Part shown: positions 37,570-45,191 of the stretch, one piece after another
Layout: each line of letters starts with the position of its first letter
How positions within the stretch are numbered: position 1 is the stretch's first letter
NCBI GenBank assembly: GCA_963169325.1
Contig: CAUJEY010000250.1
Span: 1 to 64,000, forward strand
Direction of reading: 5' to 3'
Origin: Bacteroidota bacterium
GTDB lineage: Bacteria; Bacteroidota; Bacteroidia; Chitinophagales; Saprospiraceae
DNA: 64,000 nt
Program-made: the position numbers and the translations under genes
The notes under the pieces: model-generated
Seen by the model: the letters and a program-made list of their open reading frames with translations, nothing else
Told to the model about the DNA's origin: nothing
Database searches by the model: none

Positions 37570-39042
37570 TCACGGTTGGTCGGCGCCGGTGTAAGAGGTA
37601 TCCAGTTTTTTCAACACCGCCGGCGGATTCAGGATGCCGTGGCCGTATTCCACATCCTCGCCTTTGTTGAAGGATCGCCGGGAAACGGCCGTTTCCCGCA
37701 ACAGGTCAAACACGGTTTCCTTTGCGGTTTCCTGGTATTGCTCCCGTTGCCATTGGCGGATCAGGGCCAAAAAGCCGGCTGTAAATGCCGCGGCGATGGA
37801 GGCGGATTTCAGATTCGACCCCGGCTGCTGTCGTGGCGAGGAAGTCAGCAGGCCCTCGCCGGGCGCCAGCAGATCGAGATCGTAACTCCGGGCGGAAAAG
37901 TTGCTGCGTTGCCCGTACACATCGTGTGCGCCCACCGATAACACACCGGTCATCCGGGCGGGGTACCGCGACTCCGGTTTTTTATTGTCCTGCGTACCGA
38001 CCGGCGCCACCAACAGTATCCCCCGGGCCATTGCCTGGTCGATCAGTATTTGTAGTTCTTCCCGCCGGTCCTCCGCGATGTCCGGGAGGTCGGCCAGCAT
38101 TGCCACCACATCGGCGCCGGCGCCGATCGCCCAGCGCAGGCCGGCGATCAGGCCCTCCGCGGTGATCAGGTGGTCCTGATCGCCGATTTTGCCGATGAGT
38201 AAGCGGGCTTCCGGGGCCACACCGAATACGGAAGGTCCCGTACCGGCGGCGATCACGGCGGCCTGCGTGCCCAGGCCATGGCGGTCGGCCATCGGATTGG
38301 CATCGTCGGGAAACTGGAAGAAACCGGCCTGGTTGCCGAGGTCCGTATGGTCAGGCGGGACGCCGGTACCGAGTATGGCGATGGAAACGCCTTTGCCGGT
38401 CAGATGGCGTTGTTGCCACCAGTCGCGGGCGATGCGGTAGTTTTGGACGGCCCAGTTTAATTTTTGCGGCGTCGCGTTTTGCCAAAAGGTCGGAAAATCC
38501 GGAACCGACTGGGCTATGGCTATATCCCGGGTCGACTCCAACGCCACCTCGTCCGGCACAACCGGCGGCCCGGCAACGGGCTCCAATTCACGTACCGGCA
38601 GCGGCAAGGCGGCGCCTGTGCGGGAGTGCTCTTCGGCGGCCAACAGCACTTCCAGGGGCGGCACCAGGCGCGTCTCCCCCAACGGAATAGCCTCGTGGCT
38701 CAACAAGGCATCGTCGTTGGCCGGCGGCGGAATGGCCGGCGGAATAGCCGGATTCCCTACCGGATGGGAGGGGGCGGGCTGTGCCGGCATGACCATCACG
38801 CCACCTATCGTTTCATCCGGCGAAGCAGGCTGTTGTTCCGCTACTTTTTCAGCCCTGCCCGACCAATAGTACCAGCCGTTTTGGTCGTGGTACCATCGGT
38901 CAATATCTTGTATGGCATCGCCTGGCGCCGGGTTGGGCTCCACTTCAATTTCGCTGCCCTTATACATCACGCCTATAGGTGGGTCGCCCGTCAGGTGGGG
39001 CGCCTTGCGAATATTCGTATCTTCCAAAAAACGGATTTTCAT
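37570..39042 (-). CDS. SH3-like domain + subtilase-fold protein with degenerate triad
   Basis: Start MKIRFLEDTNIRKAP at 39042; GVSIAILGTGVPPDHTDL (Gly where Asp expected), DRHGLGTQAAVIAAG, SASIAAAFTAGFLAL. Confidence 0.8.
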   Translation of the reverse strand: MKIRFLEDTNIRKAPHLTGDPPIGVMYKGSEIEVEPNPAPGDAIQDIDRWYHDQNGWYYWSGRAEKVAEQQPASPDETIGGVMVMPAQPAPSHPVGNPAIPPAIPPPANDDALLSHEAIPLGETRLVPPLEVLLAAEEHSRTGAALPLPVRELEPVAGPPVVPDEVALESTRDIAIAQSVPDFPTFWQNATPQKLNWAVQNYRIARDWWQQRHLTGKGVSIAILGTGVPPDHTDLGNQAGFFQFPDDANPMADRHGLGTQAAVIAAGTGPSVFGVAPEARLLIGKIGDQDHLITAEGLIAGLRWAIGAGADVVAMLADLPDIAEDRREELQILIDQAMARGILLVAPVGTQDNKKPESRYPARMTGVLSVGAHDVYGQRSNFSARSYDLDLLAPGEGLLTSSPRQQPGSNLKSASIAAAFTAGFLALIRQWQREQYQETAKETVFDLLRETAVSRRSFNKGEDVEYGHGILNPPAVLKKLDTSYTGADQP

Positions 39043-39072
39043 GATTGGGCATTTAATACTTGAATGTTGCAC

Positions 39073-40089
39073 TCACCCTACCGGTTTGTTTTTTCCGGTA
39101 GCAGTGGGCTTTTCTGCCGCGATTTCTTTTTTCAGTATTACCGGTTTTTCCTCCTCCACGGTTTCCTGCGCGGGGGCCGGGGCCACCTGTATGAGTGTCG
39201 GGACGATTACTTCCGGCTTTTTTTCTTCTTTTCCGGCAACGGGTAGCATTTTTTTCAACAAGTCGTACCAAAACGGCGCCCCAAAGGTGACGGCAATAGC
39301 CGTGATCAGCAGGCCGGCCAGTTTGACCAGCCACCAGGGCAGGTTTCGATCCGCTTTCGCAGAATTCCAGCCCAGACCTATCGGAGAACTGATTTGCTCG
39401 ATGTTATTGAATGCGGAATCCGCTTTTTCGACAGCCTGCTCCAGAGACAAATTCAGGCTGGGCCCCGTAACGGTATCCGTGTCGGCAGTATAATCCCTGG
39501 CCATGGACACCAACATTTCCTGGGTGGCAGGATTAACGGATATGTTTTGATAAATTTGAATCGTGTCGGCGTTTAAAATGGCAGCCAACACGAAACCGAC
39601 GCCGAAAACCCACCATTTCATCGTGCGTTTATACCAATCGGAATTACGCGCCATTACTTCGTCGTACCAGCGCTCCATCTGCGCTTTAAACGCCGGAAAA
39701 TTTCCGCCGGACTGCCGGAGCATGAATTGCATCATACGCTTCAGGTCGCTATCCTCGAGATTGTTGATCTTTTCAGCAAGCCCGTCCATATGACCGGCAT
39801 CCATCAGGTCATGTAAAATGGAGATGAAGGTTTCTTTGGAGACCGCGCCGGGCAGGTAGTAGGTGGAAAGCCTGGCGCGCCGGTTGGTGGCATAAGAAAT
39901 TTGCCGGAACAGGGGATGCCGGATAAAGTCGTCCATCTTGTCGCCAAGCATATTTTCGAGCGTATAACGCAAGTTTTTAGCCTTGAGCGACAATATAGAG
40001 GCGATCACATCCACCACCGACGAGGTAAGCAAACTGAACAGCAAGAGGACGAAAACCAGGCTGATAACGATGTTAAGTGTGGCAAACAT
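39073..40089 (-). CDS. Uncharacterised membrane protein (paralogue of 27589..28620)
   Basis: LNIVISLVFVLLLFSLLTSSVVDVIASILSLKAKNLRYTLENMLGDK aligns by eye to the 28620 gene; TM segments near the C-terminus. Confidence 0.8.
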   Translation of the reverse strand: MFATLNIVISLVFVLLLFSLLTSSVVDVIASILSLKAKNLRYTLENMLGDKMDDFIRHPLFRQISYATNRRARLSTYYLPGAVSKETFISILHDLMDAGHMDGLAEKINNLEDSDLKRMMQFMLRQSGGNFPAFKAQMERWYDEVMARNSDWYKRTMKWWVFGVGFVLAAILNADTIQIYQNISVNPATQEMLVSMARDYTADTDTVTGPSLNLSLEQAVEKADSAFNNIEQISSPIGLGWNSAKADRNLPWWLVKLAGLLITAIAVTFGAPFWYDLLKKMLPVAGKEEKKPEVIVPTLIQVAPAPAQETVEEEKPVILKKEIAAEKPTATGKNKPVG

Positions 40090-40110
40090 GGCTGTAATTT
40101 TAATGTGGGC

Positions 40111-40327
40111 ATTTCGTCATTGGGGTCATTTCGTCATTGGGGTCATTTCGTCATTGGGGGCATTCGTCATTGGGGTCATTCGTCATTGGGGTCATTCGTC
40201 ATTGGGGTCATTCGTCATTGGGGTCATTTAGTCATTGGGGTCATTCGTCATTGGGGTCATTCGTCATTGGGGTCATTCGTCATTGGGGGTCATTCGTCAT
40301 TGGGGTCATTCGTCATTGGGGTCATTA
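40111..40327. repeat. 16-bp tandem array (cgtcattggggtcatt), ~13 units
   Basis: Direct count of gtcattgggg units; intergenic, just upstream of the 40089(-) gene. Confidence 0.95.
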
Positions 40328-40355
40328 TCTAATCATCCAACCAGAAACCCCCAAA

Positions 40356-41684
40356 CTAATTACTCACCACTTTATTCTCTTTCACAAATTCGCGGTTGAT
40401 GCCGGCCATGAGGTTGTCGGCCGTGATCACGTTGGTGTCGGCGGCCAGGGCCTGGAGGCAGCAGTAATGCACGATATTGACGATGTTGGAGCCGGAGAGT
40501 TCGTATTTGTCAGCGATTTTCCGGAGGTCGATGGTTTTATCAAGTTGCACGGCTGCCGGGAAACTTTGTTGCCAAAGCGCGAGCCGTTCGGCCGGGCGGG
40601 GCACCGGGAAATAGACGACCGACTGAAAACGCCGGGTAAAGGCGTCGTCGAGGTTGCTTTTGAAGTTGGAGGCCAGAATGCTGAGGCCGGAGAATTCTTC
40701 CACGCGTTGCAGCAGGTACGACACTTCCTGGTTGGCGAATCGGTCGTGCGCGTCATGCACGTTGGTGCGTTTGCCGAAGAGGGCGTCGGCCTCGTCGAAG
40801 AACAGTATCCACTTTTTGTTTTCGGCTTTATCAAACAGGGCGGCGAGGTTTTTCTCCGTTTCGCCGATGTATTTCGACACCATCGTGGACAGGTCGATGC
40901 GGTACACCTCGTGGCCGGTGTATTTGCCCAGCAGGCCGGCGGCCATGGTTTTGCCGGTGCCGGGGGGGCCGTAGAACAGCGCGCGGAAACCCGGTTTGAT
41001 CTTGCGGTACATCTTCCAGTCGTACAGCAGCGTGTCGTTGTGTTTTATCCAGGTTTCCACCTCGCGCAGCTGGTTCATGGTCTGGGGGTGGAGCACCAGG
41101 TCGGTCCAGTCCAGTTCGGTTTTGATGAGTTGCGCCGGAAAGTTGCTGCTCATGCGGGGCGGTGTTACGTAGCCAAGGGTGAACAGTTCAACATATTCAG
41201 GGTCGAGGATGAGGCGGCCGCTGGCAGCGGGTTCGCCGGGTTTCATGTCTTCGAGGTAGAGGATGTGTTCTTTGCTGAAATAGTGCTGTGAGCCGAAAAC
41301 TTTTTGCACTTCCATACGCCGGACAAGGTCGTTGCCGGCGAGCAGGAAAAGCGCGGTTTCTCCGGTGGGTAAAAAAGTGCGGCTGTTGGTTCCTTTGACG
41401 CCGCCGACTACCGGCAACTCGCCCCCCTGCGGCAGGAACTCCTGAATGACCTCGTCGAACAGGAAAGGCTGGACATGCGGCGCCAGAGCCGCAGCCAGTA
41501 CGACAAATTCATCCACCGTCAGCCGCCGGTGTTGCACGAAACGCGTGAACGGTGTGTCGTCGTCGTCCAATACCGGCACCACCGGCGCCGTACGGGTGGT
41601 ATCGGCCCGGCCGAAATGCTCCGTGAGGCGATAGTGCAGCAGGTCGCGGAGGAAGGTGAGGGTGGTGGAGAGGTTGGGTGACAT
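40356..41684 (-). CDS. AAA+ ATPase, eCIS (Afp15-like)
   Basis: FYGPPGTGKTMAAGLLGKYTG, WILFFDEADALFGKR; located after the structural genes. Confidence 0.9.
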   Translation of the reverse strand: MSPNLSTTLTFLRDLLHYRLTEHFGRADTTRTAPVVPVLDDDDTPFTRFVQHRRLTVDEFVVLAAALAPHVQPFLFDEVIQEFLPQGGELPVVGGVKGTNSRTFLPTGETALFLLAGNDLVRRMEVQKVFGSQHYFSKEHILYLEDMKPGEPAASGRLILDPEYVELFTLGYVTPPRMSSNFPAQLIKTELDWTDLVLHPQTMNQLREVETWIKHNDTLLYDWKMYRKIKPGFRALFYGPPGTGKTMAAGLLGKYTGHEVYRIDLSTMVSKYIGETEKNLAALFDKAENKKWILFFDEADALFGKRTNVHDAHDRFANQEVSYLLQRVEEFSGLSILASNFKSNLDDAFTRRFQSVVYFPVPRPAERLALWQQSFPAAVQLDKTIDLRKIADKYELSGSNIVNIVHYCCLQALAADTNVITADNLMAGINREFVKENKVVSN

Positions 41685-41708
41685 GGATGGGTTATTTTAT
41701 TGGGTGTT

Positions 41709-42161
41709 TTAGTTTTTTGTATCTTTTCGTATAGCGAAGCGCTTGCCCGGTTTGAATAGTGAGTAGAAAACCAAAGCCGTATGCAATGGATATGATCTTG
41801 GTCCCTTTGTCATGTTTAGTTTTCCCAACACTAAGCCTTCTTTTTTTGCCAGTACAAAGGTGCTATCAATAAAATACTCTGAAAGGTCTAAACCGCCGCG
41901 TTCGGGCAATTCCTCCGCCAAGACTTCCAAAATCGTTGAAAAAACACTGTTTTCAGCCCACTATTGAAAGTGTAGGTGGCAGGTTTGATAGGGTGAATAT
42001 CGTCCCGGTAGGCCTTGCCAGCGGGTGCTGGTTCTTAAAATCCAAAAGATACCATCCAAGACAGCACGGGCTGGTTTTGGTGGACGACCGCAACCGTCGC
42101 TGCGGCGTTTTACTTGTATAATTAGCTCAATTAGAGCCCATCGTTCATCTGTAAAATCCAT
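41709..42161 (-). mobile_element. IS5-family (DUF4096 type) transposase remnant
   Basis: MDFTDERWALIELIIQVKRRSDGCGRPPKPARAVLDGIFWILRTSTRWQGLPGRYSPYQTCHLHFQ*WAENSVFSTILEVLAEELPERGGLDLSEYFIDSTFVLAKKEG: in-frame amber stop, then a frame change at an A7 run and truncation. Confidence 0.85.
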
Positions 42162-42221
42162 TTTAGCGTAGACTTTTTTACGCTAATTTACAAAATGCCA
42201 TTTTGAGATGGCTTCTAATAT

Positions 42222-43253
42222 TTATTTTACAGTTGCTAACAATTCGTTTAATACAATTCGCGCCTGCTTATCTTGGGTAACGATATCTACAATGTTACGG
42301 CAGAATTCAACTGTAGTAACGTCTCTAATAACAACTTTTTTCAACAATTCACTATAGTTTTTAACCAAGACTCCATAATAGCCTTTTCCTAATATTGTGA
42401 TTTTCCCAATAACAGTTCCTGATTTCACAGCTACATTTACTGGTTTGTAAAATGCAACAGCGAACTCTCCTCCTTGCTCTCTTGTAATTTTAGGAAGTTG
42501 GATGACATCGTTTCTATCTTTATATATTGATTCTATTCTGGTTATTTCCTTCTCGTCCGATGTTACTATACTTTTAATCCCTTTAGCTATATTTTCTGTT
42601 CTTGATTGGTTTTCTTCTTTTTTTTGAACTAATTTGCTGATGCTTTTCTGCTGCACCACATGCGTCAACTCATGCGCCAATAGTCGCTTCCCCTCCCTGC
42701 TTTCCGGCGTATATTGTCCGCTATTGAAATAGATATCCGACCCATGCGTAAAGGCGCGGGCGTTGATGCCGGCGTTCATTTCTGCGGCGCCGCGGTCGGT
42801 GTGTATCCGCACCCGGGAAAAATCGGCCCCGAAGGCGGACTCCATGTGCGCGCGGGCGGGCGCGGGCAAGGCCGAACCGCCGCCTTTGGAAGCGGAGAGC
42901 CGGTTGCTCAGGCCCGCCGTGGCCGTGAAGCCGCCACCGGCCGATTTGCGCATCAGTGGCATCATCTGAACGGGCGGTTTTTCCTCTTCTTTTTTCTCCG
43001 GCTGCCTTTGCACCGGCTCTTCTTCCCTGTCTTCCGCCTGCCGTTGCAAGGAAGCCGTCGCGTCTGCGGCCGAAACGGGCGCCTGACCCTGAGGCGCCTG
43101 CACCACGCGCTCAGCCATGGTGTCCGCTTCCTGTTCGTGCTTGTCGCCGGGAGCGTTGATGGTCAGTTTGGGCTGAAAGAAGGCGCCCTCTTTATGTTGA
43201 ACCGATGGTGAACCGGATTTTCGAATACGGGTACTGAACATGGCTTTATACAT
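42222..43253 (-). CDS. DUF4157 (eCIS-associated) protein, short variant
   Basis: FFQPKLTINAPGDKHEQEADTMAERVV; FGADFSRVRIHTDRGAAEMNAGINARAFTHGSDIYFNSGQYTPESREGKRLLAHELTHVVQQ. Confidence 0.88.
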   Translation of the reverse strand: MYKAMFSTRIRKSGSPSVQHKEGAFFQPKLTINAPGDKHEQEADTMAERVVQAPQGQAPVSAADATASLQRQAEDREEEPVQRQPEKKEEEKPPVQMMPLMRKSAGGGFTATAGLSNRLSASKGGGSALPAPARAHMESAFGADFSRVRIHTDRGAAEMNAGINARAFTHGSDIYFNSGQYTPESREGKRLLAHELTHVVQQKSISKLVQKKEENQSRTENIAKGIKSIVTSDEKEITRIESIYKDRNDVIQLPKITREQGGEFAVAFYKPVNVAVKSGTVIGKITILGKGYYGVLVKNYSELLKKVVIRDVTTVEFCRNIVDIVTQDKQARIVLNELLATVK

Positions 43254-43315
43254 TTAATAGTTAGAAAATAGTAGGAGTTGAACCTTTTTACCTCTGCCAG
43301 GCACTGGATGTTGCC

Positions 43316-43567
43316 CTAAACCGGGTTTACAATATTTTTCAAAGTCCTGATCACCATTACCCAAATCCTGTCCGAATCGCTCGATATTTTTATTTCAACA
43401 TTAACAACAACAACATTCAATTTGACGTCATCAGGATCGGTGCTGATTTGATCTATTTTAAGACCTGTGATATACTTATTTATATCTATTTCAAAATCGG
43501 TGTACGAAGCCCCGGAATTTTCATAATTCGGGGTGCTGAACAGTTTTATTTTTCTAAAGAGTGACAT
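43316..43567 (-). CDS. Small uncharacterised protein in the eCIS operon (83 aa)
   Basis: ORF fits the gap between tape-measure and DUF4157 genes, same strand. Confidence 0.6.
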   Translation of the reverse strand: MSLFRKIKLFSTPNYENSGASYTDFEIDINKYITGLKIDQISTDPDDVKLNVVVVNVEIKISSDSDRIWVMVIRTLKNIVNPV

Positions 43568-43623
43568 AGCGCAATCCGTTTAAGATGTTGATAGATAAGA
43601 ATTCAGGTTTTGCCGGCAAAAGA

Positions 43624-45177
43624 TTACCATTCCACTTGCACCATTGAGGGCATCCACGGCAGGCGTACCACCGAGTAGGTCCAGGGCAAGCGGTCAAGCA
43701 GCAGATCTTGTCCGAGCTTTTCGGGGCGGAGCAACCAGCCCATACCGGATTCCGTTCGGCTGAGTTGGCCCATCCGTTGCAGGAATCCGCTGCGCAGACC
43801 ATCCGGGCTCGTGTTTTTCAGCACCGGCCAGTTTCGGATAACGGCTTCGAGCAACTGGTTGCATTCTGTTTTTTCGGCTTCCAGGAGTTGGATTTCAGCC
43901 GGCACAGGCGTTTCGATGTCCATGCCGCAGAGTATTTTGGGCAGTACCAGCACCGGTTCCTCCGGGTTTTCAAGTCTGGTAGCCAGGTAATGCAGCAGGT
44001 GCACGGCCCGGTACTGTTGTTCGGGGCCGGCAAACGCCTTTCCTTCGGTGAACGCCAGGGCTTCGAAGAACGCCGGGAGATAGACGGCGAGCAGCACCAA
44101 ACCCGCATGATCGATGTACAAGGTTTCCACCTCCAGTGCGCGCCGGGGTCCTCCAAAGGCGTTTTTTTGTTGCAGCGACGGCAGAATTGGTTGCGAGTGC
44201 CCGGGCGACCTATCCGTTTCCGGGAGCGGTTGATTTTGTCTGGTATCCCATCCGGTTTGATCGGACATATAGGCTTCGGTTACACGGGGCGTTGCTTCGG
44301 CCGGCAACTCCATACCTCCGGCTGTGTCCGGAACCTCATCACCTGACGTATTCAGGGTACTACCGGCGCCCGTGCGGGTCTGTGGTCGCAATATCTCCGG
44401 TGAATTTGCGCCGGAAAGCACTTTCGTTTCCGGTGTGCCTGACTGGCTTTCATAAAACAGGCGTGTCACCCAAGGCGCCTCCGGCAGTTGTGGTAGCATT
44501 CCTTGTGCAGGCGCCGCATCCAGCAATACCCTGAAAAAGGCAAGGCGCTCCGGCCCGTTCATCTTTCGGCCGCGTACAATTTGCAGGATTTGCTCTGCCC
44601 GTGACATCCACCCCGGCGACAGGCCAAGCGAAGCTTCTATTACCGCGGCAACAAATGCCGGGCTGAACTGCCAAAAAAGCCGCTGCCGAACGGTCGCATT
44701 TTGTTTGAGCAAGGGCAAAAAGTCGCGGGAGAAGGCCACCGGATCAGTATTGATACTATGCAGGACAAGTTCCTCCACCGTTTTTAGCGCCATTTTCCGG
44801 GCATACCAGGGCAAGGCGCCGGCTTCCAGAAAATAACGGAGCACCTCCAGCGCGCGCGCTTCCGGGCTCAGGGACACCGAATGGGGATGCGCTGCTGTGC
44901 CCGGATCAAAAGTCGCTTCCGTCACTTGTCGTGCAATTTGCCGCACACACTCTTCTATAAATTGTTGCTCCCAATAGTCCTCATTGATCACACCCATATC
45001 AATTTCCAGTTGTTCGATCCGTATATAGCGGTCGGGTGGCGCAATCCGGTCGAACAGGGCATCCAGTTGGGGCAACACCTGCTCCTGAAACACCCGCCCC
45101 ATCTGGCGCTGTAATGCCACGGCACCTGCCTCACGGGGCAGTTCAAGATCGAGGATTTGACGGCGGATACGGTGCAT
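43624..45177 (-). CDS. Contractile injection system tape-measure protein (Afp14-like)
   Basis: MHRIRRQILDLELP...QEQVLPQLDALFDRIAPPDRYIRIEQLEIDMGVI resembles CIS_TMP N-termini; syntenic position. Confidence 0.75.
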   Translation of the reverse strand: MHRIRRQILDLELPREAGAVALQRQMGRVFQEQVLPQLDALFDRIAPPDRYIRIEQLEIDMGVINEDYWEQQFIEECVRQIARQVTEATFDPGTAAHPHSVSLSPEARALEVLRYFLEAGALPWYARKMALKTVEELVLHSINTDPVAFSRDFLPLLKQNATVRQRLFWQFSPAFVAAVIEASLGLSPGWMSRAEQILQIVRGRKMNGPERLAFFRVLLDAAPAQGMLPQLPEAPWVTRLFYESQSGTPETKVLSGANSPEILRPQTRTGAGSTLNTSGDEVPDTAGGMELPAEATPRVTEAYMSDQTGWDTRQNQPLPETDRSPGHSQPILPSLQQKNAFGGPRRALEVETLYIDHAGLVLLAVYLPAFFEALAFTEGKAFAGPEQQYRAVHLLHYLATRLENPEEPVLVLPKILCGMDIETPVPAEIQLLEAEKTECNQLLEAVIRNWPVLKNTSPDGLRSGFLQRMGQLSRTESGMGWLLRPEKLGQDLLLDRLPWTYSVVRLPWMPSMVQVEW

Positions 45178-45191
45178 AATTAGTCTGTTAT

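Noticed and set aside
40111-40327. CRISPR-like appearance of the 16-bp repeats
   Set aside because: Units are contiguous with no unique spacers and no cas genes nearby; a plain tandem repeat.
39901-41291. + strand ORFs (143 aa, 384 aa) over the tandem array
   Set aside because: Translate the repeat as GSFRHWGHSSLGSF...; antisense to a clear AAA+ ATPase.
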